A stretch of DNA of 64,000 nt from Maricaulis sp. (GTDB lineage: Bacteria; Pseudomonadota; Alphaproteobacteria; Caulobacterales; Maricaulaceae): contig NZ_JAEPOL010000016.1 in the NCBI RefSeq assembly GCF_017642925.1, positions 1 through 64,000 of the forward strand. Reading direction: 5' to 3'. The notes under the pieces are model-generated. The model worked only from the letters and a program-made list of their open reading frames with translations, had not been told where the DNA came from and did not search any database. Every line of letters begins with the position of its first letter. The first letter of the stretch is position 1. Below, one piece after another: positions 16,465 through 25,597 of this stretch. The position numbers and the translations under genes were made by a program.

Positions 16465-16688
16465 CGATCCCGGTCCTCGCGGATCAGATCTGTCGGATCG
16501 ATATCCGTCGGCTTGCACCGTTCACGAACACCGCGCGCAAATTCCAGAAAATCTTCCCGCTGGCGATAAATGCGCTCCTCCAGAACCTCCCGCAGGAATT
16601 GCTCCAGCGACTTGCCGTCATTTGCCGCCATGCGCTTGAGGTTGGCAACGACGTGATCGTCGAGATTGCGGATGATGACCTGGCCCAT
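16461..16688 (-). CDS. vapB: FitA/VapB-type ribbon-helix-helix antitoxin
   Basis: 75 residues. GQVIIRNLDDHVVANLKRMA is the N-terminal strand and first helix of an Arc/FitA ribbon-helix-helix DNA-binding domain; the C-terminal half (RQREDFLEFARGVRERC) is the toxin-binding tail. AGGAGG sits six bases before the ATG. It should neutralise the adjacent VapC and repress its own promoter at the twin palindromes upstream. Confidence 0.9.
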   Translation of the reverse strand: MGQVIIRNLDDHVVANLKRMAANDGKSLEQFLREVLEERIYRQREDFLEFARGVRERCKPTDIDPTDLIREDRDR

Positions 16689-16699
16689 GGCGCGCCTCC

Positions 16700-16743
16700 T
16701 GATATCATGATGATATCATAGCAGACCCGCAGGCTAGGCCCAA
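16700..16743 (-). promoter_or_regulatory. vapBC promoter with twin palindromic operators
   Basis: On the minus strand: -35 TTGGGC (16743-16738), 17 bases, -10 TATGAT (16720-16715). Two copies of the perfect palindrome TGATATCA (16711-16718 and 16700-16707) sit 11 bp apart, one helical turn, the first overlapping the -10 and the second ending at the Shine-Dalgarno. This is the expected layout for repression by a ribbon-helix-helix dimer pair. It starts just 8 bases beyond the frmA stop. Confidence 0.82.
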
Positions 16744-16750
16744 GCGTGGA

Positions 16751-17860
<1,110 letters not shown>

Positions 17861-18045
17861 GGAGCTCTCCCGGGGTTTCCAGACCGATTGCAGACCCCGT
17901 GTTTCGCACTCCGGGACCGGGAGGTCAAAGGCGTACGCAGCTGCGAAAAGCAGATTTTGCTGCGCAGCAAACCTCTTGAAACGCGGAGGGAACGAAACGA
18001 CGTCGCATCCCGTTGGGTCTCTGGGGAGGGCGCAAGGAGTATGTC

Positions 18046-19401
18046 ATGTTTCCGTCTCTTCCCCCCGCCGGCTGGCGCGTCTCCGCGACCGCCATCCTGA
18101 TCGCCCTTTCCGGCACAGCCGCCCACGCCGAGGGTTTCCGCATCCAGGAATACAGCGTGCGCGATCTCGGCCTCGCCAATTCGGGCAATGCCGCCTATGC
18201 CGCCGACGCCTCGACCGTCTTTTCCAATCCCGCCGCCCTGCCACAGCTTGACGGGCGCCAGCTCAATGTCGGCCTGCACGGCATTCTGGGCCGCGGCGAG
18301 TTCACCGATACGGGCTCGACCGATGCCACCGGCGCCCCGCTGAGCGGCGGCAATGGCGGCGATCTGTTCAACGACGCCGTCATCCCCAATGCCTACTACG
18401 CCCAGCCCATCGGCGACGGGCGATTCTGGTTCGGCGTCGGCCTGACCGCGCCCTTCGGCCTGACGACCGACTATGACAATGGCTGGACCGGCCGCTACCA
18501 GACGCTGGAATCCGAGCTGACGGTGATCGATATCAACCCCTCGCTCGGCTTCGTCGTGAATGACTGGCTGTCGCTGGGTCTCGGCGTGAGCGCGCAATAT
18601 GCCAGCGTGAAACTGACCAATGCGATCGATTTCGGATCCCTGTGCCTGGGCCAGGTCGAACCGGCCGCGCCGGGCACGTGCTCATCCATCGGCGCCCTGC
18701 CGCAGCAGGCCGACGGTTTCGTCAAGCTGGACGGGGATGACTGGACGCTGGGCTATAATCTGGGCGCGCTGATCACGCTGAGCGATGCGACCCGGCTGGG
18801 TCTCGCCTACCGTTCGGGGATCGATCACGGCATCGAGGGCGATGCACAATTCTCCGCCCCCGCCGCGATGGGCGCCCTGCTCGATCCCGCCTTCACCGAC
18901 AGCCAGGCCTTTGCGCCGCTGAACCTGCCGGCCCGCTTCTCGGTCAGCCTGCATCACCAGGCCACTGAACGCCTCGCCCTGACCGGCGATGTCAGCTGGT
19001 CGCAATGGGAGCGGTTTGACGGGATTTCCGTCGATTTCGACAATCCGGCCCAGCCGGACACGGTGGAAACCCTCAATTACGACAACACGATCCGCTATTC
19101 TGCCGGTGCCGAATATGCCGTGAATACGGCCTGGACCGTGCGCGGCGGTGTTGCCGTCGAGGAAACGCCGACCGATCCGGACTTCCGCTCGCCGCGCGTG
19201 CCCGATGCCGACCGCACCGTCGCTGCGCTGGGCGCTTCCTGGACCCCGCGCGAGAACATCACGCTGGACGCCGGCTACCAGCACATCTTCTTCGAGGATG
19301 CCGAAATCGACGAGACCGGATCGGGCGGTGACACGCTGACCGGGGTCTATGACGAGAACGCCGCGGACCTGGTCGCCCTGGGCCTGAGCTGGCGCTTCTG
19401 A
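18046..19401 (+). CDS. FadL/OmpP1 family outer-membrane long-chain fatty acid transporter
   Basis: 451 residues. Signal peptide ends AAHA before EGFRIQEYSVRDLGLANSGNAA, which is the conserved N-terminal hatch segment (with the downstream NPAALPQL) of the FadL family. The C-terminus LGLSWRF ends in aromatic Phe, the outer-membrane assembly signal. AAGGAG precedes the ATG at 18046. It probably takes up fatty acids or other hydrophobic compounds. The next gene encodes a KAS III of the type thought to feed acyl-CoA into fatty acid synthesis, which supports lipid uptake. Confidence 0.9.
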   Translation: MFPSLPPAGWRVSATAILIALSGTAAHAEGFRIQEYSVRDLGLANSGNAAYAADASTVFSNPAALPQLDGRQLNVGLHGILGRGEFTDTGSTDATGAPLSGGNGGDLFNDAVIPNAYYAQPIGDGRFWFGVGLTAPFGLTTDYDNGWTGRYQTLESELTVIDINPSLGFVVNDWLSLGLGVSAQYASVKLTNAIDFGSLCLGQVEPAAPGTCSSIGALPQQADGFVKLDGDDWTLGYNLGALITLSDATRLGLAYRSGIDHGIEGDAQFSAPAAMGALLDPAFTDSQAFAPLNLPARFSVSLHHQATERLALTGDVSWSQWERFDGISVDFDNPAQPDTVETLNYDNTIRYSAGAEYAVNTAWTVRGGVAVEETPTDPDFRSPRVPDADRTVAALGASWTPRENITLDAGYQHIFFEDAEIDETGSGGDTLTGVYDENAADLVALGLSWRF

Positions 19402-19495
19402 CGCCGGCCGGACCGGACAACCGCGCTAGAAGGGTGACGCCGCGGCGTTGCCGGACTAGTTTCGCGCCTCTTGCGTACGTCCCGGAGTGATGTGA

Positions 19496-20611
19496 ATGAA
19501 CGCGGTTATCCGGTCCACCGGTCTTTGGACCCCCGACGAGTCCGTTTCCAACGATGAACTCGTCGCCTGCTTCAACGCCTATGTCGAACGTTTCAACGCC
19601 GAGAATGCCGACGCCATCGCGCGCGGTTCGGTCGAGGCGAAAAACCCCTCCTCCTCCGGCTTTATCGAGAAGGCCTCCGGCATCAAGTCGCGCTACACGA
19701 TCGACAAGGCCGGCGTGCTCGATGTCGATCGCATGCGCCCGCGGGTGAAGCCGCGCGCCAATGACGAGCTCGCGCTGACCGCGGAAGCCGGCGTCGCCGC
19801 CGCCCGCGACGCGCTGGAACGCGCCGGCCGCGACCCCAAGGATGTCGACGCGGTGATCTGTTCGGGCACATCGATGCAGCGCACCTATCCGTGCATGGCG
19901 ATCGAGATGCAGGACGCGCTGGGCATTGAGGGCTTCGGCTTTGACATGACGGTGGCCTGTTCGTCCGGCACGTTCGGCGTGGTCAATGCGATCAACATGA
20001 TCGATACCGGCATGGCAAAATCCGTACTGGTCATCGTGCCGGAAATCACCACGCCGCAGCTCAATTTCCGCGACCGCGACAGTCATTTCATCTTCGGCGA
20101 TGTCGCCGTGGCCATGCTGATCGAGCACGAGGATGTCGCCGGCGGAGAGGGCTGGCGCGTTCTCGGCCGCAACATGATGACGAAATTCTCGAACAATATC
20201 CGGTCGAACTTCGGCTTCCTCAACGCCTCGGAAGACCCGGAACCGGATTTCGAGGATCGCTATTTCGTCCAGGAAGGCCGCAAGGTCTTCAAGGAAGTCT
20301 GTCCCATGGTCGCCGAGATGATCCTCAACGACATGGCGAGCTTCGGTCTCAAGCCCGACCAGATGAAGCGCCTCTGGCTGCACCAGGCCAATATTAACAT
20401 GAACATGCTGGTCGCCAAGAAAGTGTTCGGCCGCGAGTTCGAGCCGGACGAAGCGCCGGTCATCCTCGACGAGTTCGCCAACACGGCCGGGGCCGGCTCG
20501 CTGGTCGCCTTCCACCGCCACAATGACGGGTTCGAGGCCGGCGAGAAGGGCCTGATCTGCTCTTTCGGCGCGGGCTATTCCGCCGGCACGGTGTTTGTCG
20601 AGAAACTCTAG
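19496..20611 (+). CDS. Beta-ketoacyl-ACP synthase III, PA3286-like (paralogue 1)
   Basis: 371 residues, longer than FabH (~320) and similar to the Pseudomonas PA3286-type condensing enzymes that elongate medium-chain acyl-CoA. Active-site Cys in TVACSSGTFG, His in LWLHQANINM and Asn in EFANTAGAG complete the Cys-His-Asn triad. The N-terminal ELVACFNAYVERFNAENA and PSSSGFIEKASGIKSRY are family hallmarks. A second copy is at 25598. Position right after the FadL porin suggests use of imported fatty acids. Exact substrate is inference. Confidence 0.88.
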   Translation: MNAVIRSTGLWTPDESVSNDELVACFNAYVERFNAENADAIARGSVEAKNPSSSGFIEKASGIKSRYTIDKAGVLDVDRMRPRVKPRANDELALTAEAGVAAARDALERAGRDPKDVDAVICSGTSMQRTYPCMAIEMQDALGIEGFGFDMTVACSSGTFGVVNAINMIDTGMAKSVLVIVPEITTPQLNFRDRDSHFIFGDVAVAMLIEHEDVAGGEGWRVLGRNMMTKFSNNIRSNFGFLNASEDPEPDFEDRYFVQEGRKVFKEVCPMVAEMILNDMASFGLKPDQMKRLWLHQANINMNMLVAKKVFGREFEPDEAPVILDEFANTAGAGSLVAFHRHNDGFEAGEKGLICSFGAGYSAGTVFVEKL

Positions 20612-20627
20612 GCGGAAACGGAGCGGC

Positions 20628-22040
20628 CTATCTGCGGCCGCTATAGGCCACCGCCAGCCTGAAGACCGCGAAACCCACGCCGCACACCGACCCGGCGATC
20701 AGCAGGATCGTCATGTCCGGCTGGTAGAGATTGAAGGTCGCAAGCGGAACGCCGAAGAGTCTGGGGATCAGGTCCACAAACACCCAGGCCATCGCCAGGG
20801 TCGCGACCAGGGGGAAGAAAAGGCTGAAAGCGCCGAAAGCACCCGACTTCGCCCGCAGGCCCGCTCGGCGTAGCCACGCCGTCGCGATGCCGGCCAGGAA
20901 GAGAACCGGCAGCACCAGCAGCATGAGATAGAGGCTCTTTGCCCCGAGGTGATTGCCGCCACTTTGCGGTGTCTCCCCCAGCGCAATCGCCGCGAAGCCG
21001 GAGAGAATGTCTCCGGTCACGCCAAACCCCATGCCGCTATTGGCATTGACCAGAACCACCCCGCCTCTTCGCTCCGCGCGGGACAGGACAGCGATGGTTT
21101 CGACCCCCGGGGTCAGTCCCGTGTGGTAGGCCGCATCGGCCTCGGCATCGAGAAACCAGCCGAAGCCGTAATGCGGTGAGGCGGCATTGGCCGGGCGCAT
21201 CATCATGGCCTTGTGGTCGGCGCTGATCAGATCGTCCTCGCCATTCATCATCATCGCCAGATAGCGGGCCATATCAGCAGCGCTGGCCATCACGCCCCCC
21301 GCCGGCGCCATGCCGCGCACGGTCCGGCGATCGGCAACCGGGCGCCGGCCGCCAAACCAGGGCGTATGGCCGATCGCCATGGCCTCATGCACCTCGCCAT
21401 CGGCGACGAAACTGTCATCCATCCCCAGCGGCTCAAGGATCCGCGTCTCGATATAGTCGCCGTATTCCAGCCCGCTGACCGTCTCGATCAGCCCGCCCAG
21501 AATGAGATAATTGGCATTGGAATACTGCCACCGGCCGCCGGCCTCGCCGGCCGGCGCCATAGCCGCCAGCTGACGGACCCGGTTGGCCAGCCCGTCAGTC
21601 TCGCCGGCGCCGTCGGTATGGGACTGATTGCCCTGCAGTGTGGAATAGCCGCTGGTATGGCTCAGCAGCTGGCGGATCGTGATCGTCCCGCCGGGCTGGC
21701 CGTCGAACACATCCAGATACTCGCCAATGCCATGATCGAGCTCGATCCGGCCCGCCTCGACCTGCTGCAGGATGGCGAGCGCCGTGAAACTCTTCGAGAT
21801 CGAGCCGAGCGCGAAGGGCGTGTCTTCGGTGACCGGCAGGCCACTGCCTGCCACGCGCTCACCGCGCTCGCCCAGCCGCACATCGCCATTCTCGACAAGC
21901 GCATAGGCCAGACCGGGCGCCGCCGCCCGGGGAACAGCCCGGTCGAGAAAGGCCTCGACCCCGCCGGATTGCGGTTCATCTTGTGACAGGGCCGCTGCCG
22001 TCAGACACAGCAGTCCCAGGATCGCCAGATAACGCCACAT
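20628..22040 (-). CDS. Serine beta-lactamase-like hydrolase with membrane tail
   Basis: 470 residues. Signal peptide, then a beta-lactamase/class C fold with SxxK as SISK (GSISKSFTAL), YxN as YSN (WQYSNANYLILG) and a late HTGLTPG in place of KTG. The last ~120 residues contain three or more hydrophobic membrane segments, so the catalytic part is probably tethered on the periplasmic face. Members of this family are peptidases or esterases more often than true beta-lactamases. Convergent with the KAS III gene, 16 bases apart. Confidence 0.85.
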   Translation of the reverse strand: MWRYLAILGLLCLTAAALSQDEPQSGGVEAFLDRAVPRAAAPGLAYALVENGDVRLGERGERVAGSGLPVTEDTPFALGSISKSFTALAILQQVEAGRIELDHGIGEYLDVFDGQPGGTITIRQLLSHTSGYSTLQGNQSHTDGAGETDGLANRVRQLAAMAPAGEAGGRWQYSNANYLILGGLIETVSGLEYGDYIETRILEPLGMDDSFVADGEVHEAMAIGHTPWFGGRRPVADRRTVRGMAPAGGVMASAADMARYLAMMMNGEDDLISADHKAMMMRPANAASPHYGFGWFLDAEADAAYHTGLTPGVETIAVLSRAERRGGVVLVNANSGMGFGVTGDILSGFAAIALGETPQSGGNHLGAKSLYLMLLVLPVLFLAGIATAWLRRAGLRAKSGAFGAFSLFFPLVATLAMAWVFVDLIPRLFGVPLATFNLYQPDMTILLIAGSVCGVGFAVFRLAVAYSGRR

Positions 22041-22113
22041 TCGATATCCCCCCGTTTGTCTTTACCTGACCTAGCAGGCAGCGGCCGCCGGCACCACTGT
22101 CCGGCTTGTATCC

Positions 22114-22668
22114 CTAGCCATCATGCTCGACGCAGATCGCCTCGCTGTCGGCAGGCGTGAGCGCTTCGTTCAACAGGGCGCATCGCGCCTGACCTGCCAC
22201 GCCCGGCTCCGGCCGGTAATGCCGGCAGGTCCGGCACACGCCGAAGGCCCGGCCGCCGCGCCGGCGCAGAAGGTCTGACAGCACCGCCCGCAGCCCGCCG
22301 GACAGGTCCTCGCCGCGTGCCGCCTCCACGCTCCGAGCCGCCGCGTCCAGCGCGTCCATCGGATCGCCGGCCAGCATCTCCTGTCCCGCCGCGGTCAGCG
22401 CCAGCGTCAGTCGCCGCCGGTCACCGGCGACCGGCTCCTTCGTCACAAGCTGCTTGGTCTCCAGCGCATTGAGCGATTGCGACACCGTGCCCTTCGTCAG
22501 GTTGAGATAGGCGGTCACGGCCGAGGGCGTGCGGGAAAACCGGTTGGCCAGACGCAGGAAGCGCAGGATTTCCCACTGCACGGGTTTGAGCCCGCTTGCA
22601 TGCGCCTCGTTCTGGATGAGGCGGGACAGGCGTTCGAGCAGGTGCGTGGTCGGCGAGTGTCCGGACAT
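22114..22668 (-). CDS. MarR family regulator with C-terminal cysteine cluster
   Basis: 184 residues. Residues ~25-105 are a MarR winged helix (PVQWEILRFL, TPSAVTAYLNLTKGTVSQSLNALE, GDRRRLTLALT). Residues ~140-184 add CRTCRHY then CALL and ICVEH: four cysteines with flanking histidines, suggesting a zinc site or redox switch not found in standard MarR proteins. It is divergent from a CMD/redoxin operon, and shared GTATCGA palindromes lie between the genes, so it probably controls itself and that operon in response to oxidative or thiol stress (inference). Confidence 0.85.
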   Translation of the reverse strand: MSGHSPTTHLLERLSRLIQNEAHASGLKPVQWEILRFLRLANRFSRTPSAVTAYLNLTKGTVSQSLNALETKQLVTKEPVAGDRRRLTLALTAAGQEMLAGDPMDALDAAARSVEAARGEDLSGGLRAVLSDLLRRRGGRAFGVCRTCRHYRPEPGVAGQARCALLNEALTPADSEAICVEHDG

Positions 22669-22676
22669 GCCTGAAC

Positions 22677-22746
22677 GTATCGAGTCAAAACAGGTCTTGC
22701 AAACCCCGGATCCGCTTCCTAGCTTTTAAATGTATCGAGTCGATAC
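22677..22746. promoter_or_regulatory. Divergent operators for the MarR regulator
   Basis: A perfect palindrome GTATCGA-G-TCGATAC occupies 22732-22746, 22 bases ahead of the CMD gene. A related site GTATCGAGTCAAAAC at 22677-22691 lies eight bases ahead of marR, with the left half identical. The spacing places one site over each gene's expected start region, consistent with coordinate repression. A possible -35 TTGCAA at 22697 lies between them. Confidence 0.75.
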
Positions 22747-22768
22747 TTTTAGAGCGAAAGGACACCCC

Positions 22769-23314
22769 ATGCCCCACATCACCCCCTTCCCGCACGCCGA
22801 CGCCTCGGGCGAACGCAAGCAGCTGATGGACGCCGTGAAGGGCCAGTTCGGCGCCGTCATCAACATGTTCGGCACCGTCGCCCACTCGCCGGCCGCGCTG
22901 AAATCCATGCTCGGCAGCTTCCAGGCGCTGGGCGGCGGACGCATCGATGCCGCGCTGGGCGAAAAGATCGCCGTGGCGATCGCCAACCGGAATGATTGCG
23001 AATACTGCCTCTCCGCCCACACCGTGCTGGGCACCCAGGCCGGCGAAACGCCCGCCGCGATGGAAGCCGCCCGCGCCGGCAAGGCCGCCGATCCGCGCAC
23101 CCAGGCCGCGCTCGACTTCGCGCTCGCCGTCGTCGAACAGCGCGGCCATGTCGGCGCCAGTGCCGTCGAGCGGCTGCGTGCGGCCGGGTTCGACGATGAG
23201 GAAATCGTCGAGATCGTCGCGCATGTCGCACTCAACCTCTTCACCAATTACGTGAATGTCGTGTTCGGCGTCGAGGTCGACTTCCCCCGCGTCAAACCCC
23301 GCCAGGCCGCCTGA
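22769..23314 (+). CDS. Carboxymuconolactone decarboxylase / AhpD-like protein
   Basis: 181 residues. The active-site motif NDCEYCLSAHTVLG (Cys-x2-Cys-x3-His) is that of AhpD-like alkylhydroperoxidases, which use a redox cysteine pair; AALDFALAVVEQRG and FTNYVNVVFG are typical of the wider CMD fold. Likely a cytoplasmic thiol-peroxidase partner. GAAAGGA precedes the ATG at 22769. A thioredoxin-fold redoxin gene follows 58 bases downstream on the same strand. Confidence 0.88.
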   Translation: MPHITPFPHADASGERKQLMDAVKGQFGAVINMFGTVAHSPAALKSMLGSFQALGGGRIDAALGEKIAVAIANRNDCEYCLSAHTVLGTQAGETPAAMEAARAGKAADPRTQAALDFALAVVEQRGHVGASAVERLRAAGFDDEEIVEIVAHVALNLFTNYVNVVFGVEVDFPRVKPRQAA

Positions 23315-23372
23315 TAAAACGGATAGCCCGCCGGCGCCGCCGCTGGCGGGCATCCATCCGGAGGATACCGGG

Positions 23373-23936
23373 ATGAAACTCAAACCCGCCCCCGAACTCA
23401 CCGTATCCGGCTGGCTGAACACTGCGGAGCCGTTGAGCCTGGCCGGCCTGCGCGGCCGGATAGTGCTGCTGGAAGCCTTCCAGATGCTGTGCCCGGGCTG
23501 TGTCTCACACGCCCTGCCGCAGGCCCGGCGCGTCGCCGAGCATTTCACCGCACACGGCGTCGCCGTGATCGGCCTGCACAGCGTGTTCGAACATCATCAG
23601 GCCCAGGGCAGCCGCGAGGCGCTGGCTGCCTTCCTGCACGAATACCGGATCGCCTTTCCCGTCGCGATGGATGCGCCCGGAGATGCGCCCGGAGATGCGG
23701 CCGGAGATCGGGGCGGCCTGCCCCGCACCATGGCCGCCTATGCCATGCAAGGCACGCCGACCACGATATTGATCGACCGGCAGGGCCGCATCAGGCGGCA
23801 CAGTTTCGGTGCGGTCACCGATCTCGCACTCGGTGCCGCGATCGGTTCGCTCCTCGCCGAGGGCGATCCGGTATCCGCACCGGACGGGAGCGATCCTGCC
23901 CTGGCATGCACGCCCGAGGGATGTCCTGCGCCCTGA
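23373..23936 (+). CDS. Redoxin / TlpA-like thioredoxin-fold protein
   Basis: 187 residues. VLLEAFQMLCPGCVSHALPQA has a CPGC active site after the first strand, and GTPTTILIDRQGRI supplies the cis-proline of the thioredoxin fold, so it is a thiol-disulfide or peroxiredoxin-like protein. No signal peptide, hence cytoplasmic. GGAGGA precedes the start. Residues ~100-111 are an in-frame DAPG triplet repeat encoded by a 12-bp microrepeat. Two extra cysteines near the C-terminus (ACTPEGC). Part of the MarR-linked redox operon. Confidence 0.85.
   Translation: MKLKPAPELTVSGWLNTAEPLSLAGLRGRIVLLEAFQMLCPGCVSHALPQARRVAEHFTAHGVAVIGLHSVFEHHQAQGSREALAAFLHEYRIAFPVAMDAPGDAPGDAAGDRGGLPRTMAAYAMQGTPTTILIDRQGRIRRHSFGAVTDLALGAAIGSLLAEGDPVSAPDGSDPALACTPEGCPAP
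23670..23705 (+). repeat. 12-bp tandem microrepeat, three units
   Basis: GATGCGCCCGGA at 23670-23681 and 23682-23693, then GATGCGGCCGGA at 23694-23705 (one change). In frame within the redoxin gene, encoding DAPG, DAPG, DAAG. Expansion or loss by slippage would keep the frame. Confidence 0.9.
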
Positions 23937-23975
23937 TCCTCTTCTCCTGGTCTTCAGCCTCAAAAAAGCGGGGCC

Positions 23976-24010
23976 AAAAAAAGACCCGGTCCGCCGCAGC
24001 GAACCGGGTC
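23976..24010 (-). terminator. Rho-independent terminator of the ammonium transporter gene
   Basis: On the minus strand: stem GACCCGGT / ACCGGGTC (24010-24003 and 23990-23983) with a 12-base loop, followed by seven T residues (23982-23976). It lies 136 bases past the amt stop and 40 bases past the end of the convergent redoxin gene. Confidence 0.85.
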
Positions 24011-24145
24011 AGTCTGACGTCTCGAGGCCGGGGAGGACATGGCCTGGACGCGAAACGGTTCAAAACAGGTCGGGGGTAAGCGCCGCAACCCCTTACAGCG
24101 CTCACCCCCGTTCCGGCCCCCAACCGGCCGAACCATGAGCCGGTG

Positions 24146-25357
24146 TCAGCCGCCGACGGACTCGCCGTGGAGGCTGGTATCGAGACCGGAGACTTCGGAT
24201 TCCTCGTCGACGCGCAGGGACATCAGCTTCGACAGGACAAACAGGATGGCGAAGGTCACGGCGCCGCAATAGACCGCCGCGGCCAGGGCGCCCCAGGTCT
24301 GGGTCCAGACCTGCAGCAGATTGCCTTCGATGGCGCCCGGCGCGCCGCCGATCGCTTCGCTGGCAAAGACACCCGTCAGGATGGCGCCGACCAGACCGCC
24401 CACACCGTGCAGGCCGAACGCGTCGAGTGCGTCGTCGATCTTCAGCGCCTTCTTCAGGGCGGTGACGCCCCAATAGGCCGCAAAGGCCCCGCCGGCACCG
24501 ACGAAGAAGGCCGCCCAGGCCGGCACGAAGCCGGCGGCCGGGGTGATCGCGACCAGGCCGGCCACGGCACCGGACGCCGCGCCGAGCACGCTGGCCTTGC
24601 CGCGCAGGATCCATTCCAGCCCCATCCACACCAGGACGGCGGTCGCGGTGGCCAGCTGTGTGGTGACCAGGGCGTGCGCTGCCGCGCCGTCAGCTGCCAG
24701 CGCAGAGCCGCCGTTGAAACCGAACCAGCCGACCCAGAGAATGCCGGCACCGGCGACCGTCAGCACCAGATTGTCCGGCGCCAGGTTCGATCCGGGATAG
24801 CCCTTGCGCGGGCCAACGAATTTCGCGAGCACCAGGCCGGCCACACCGGCATTGATGTGCACCACGGCGCCGCCGGCAAAGTCGAGCACGCCCGCCTCGC
24901 CCAGGAAGCCGCCGCCCCACACCCAGTGGCAGATCGGCGCATAGACCAGCACCACCCAGACCGCCGAGAACACCATGAAGGCGGAGAATTTGATCCGCTC
25001 GACCGCCGCACCGGCGATGATCGCGACGGTGATGATGGCAAAGGTCAGCTGGAACATCAGGAAGAGGTTTTCGGGCAGGTCGCCGGACATCGTGTCCGGT
25101 GCGATCCCCGCCATGCCAAGACGGCCGAGCCCGCCGACAAAGGCGTTCAGCCCGCCCCCGTCGGAGAAGGCGAGCGAATAGGCGATCAGCGCCCACAGCA
25201 CGGTGACGATGGCCGCCGCACCGACGCTCTGCATCAGCGTGGAGAGCACGTTCTTGCGGCGCACCATGCCGGCATAGAAAAGCGCCAGCCCCGGCAAGGT
25301 CATGAACAGGACCAGGGCGGTCGAGGTCAGGATCCAGGCATTGTTTCCAGTGTCCAT
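24146..25357 (-). CDS. amt: Ammonium transporter
   Basis: 403 residues, about eleven membrane segments. ALFYAGMVRRKNVL is the Amt signature near residue 30. HINAGVAGLVLA and DAFGLHGVGGLVGAI carry the twin pore histidines. It conducts ammonium across the inner membrane. GGAGG lies seven bases before the start; an upstream in-frame ATG at 25555 would add an Arg-rich leader and is rejected. No glnK (PII) gene is next to it, unlike the usual glnK-amtB pair. Confidence 0.95.
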   Translation of the reverse strand: MDTGNNAWILTSTALVLFMTLPGLALFYAGMVRRKNVLSTLMQSVGAAAIVTVLWALIAYSLAFSDGGGLNAFVGGLGRLGMAGIAPDTMSGDLPENLFLMFQLTFAIITVAIIAGAAVERIKFSAFMVFSAVWVVLVYAPICHWVWGGGFLGEAGVLDFAGGAVVHINAGVAGLVLAKFVGPRKGYPGSNLAPDNLVLTVAGAGILWVGWFGFNGGSALAADGAAAHALVTTQLATATAVLVWMGLEWILRGKASVLGAASGAVAGLVAITPAAGFVPAWAAFFVGAGGAFAAYWGVTALKKALKIDDALDAFGLHGVGGLVGAILTGVFASEAIGGAPGAIEGNLLQVWTQTWGALAAAVYCGAVTFAILFVLSKLMSLRVDEESEVSGLDTSLHGESVGG

Positions 25358-25597
25358 GCGGGGCCTCCGGCGAGCGGTTGAGTGCTTCTTGCTGTCTGCC
25401 CATGAGCTAGGCGCCGGATTTTCCGGGAGTCGACGCCGCCGCGGGAAAATCGCGGTTTTGCGCCGTGTGCGCTGCACAATCGGGCAGGCTTGCTCGTTTT
25501 TCGGGCGGCCGCCCGGGCGCGGCAATGCGCGCATGGATTGATCGGGGGCAGGCATGCTTTACGCTGACGAAAAGTCGGGAAGAAAGAGTCGGGAACC

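Noticed and set aside
20628-22040. Antibiotic-resistance beta-lactamase
   Set aside because: SISK and YSN motifs fit the broad serine hydrolase family, but the HTG-type box and the multi-helix membrane tail point to a peptidase/esterase relative; resistance cannot be claimed.
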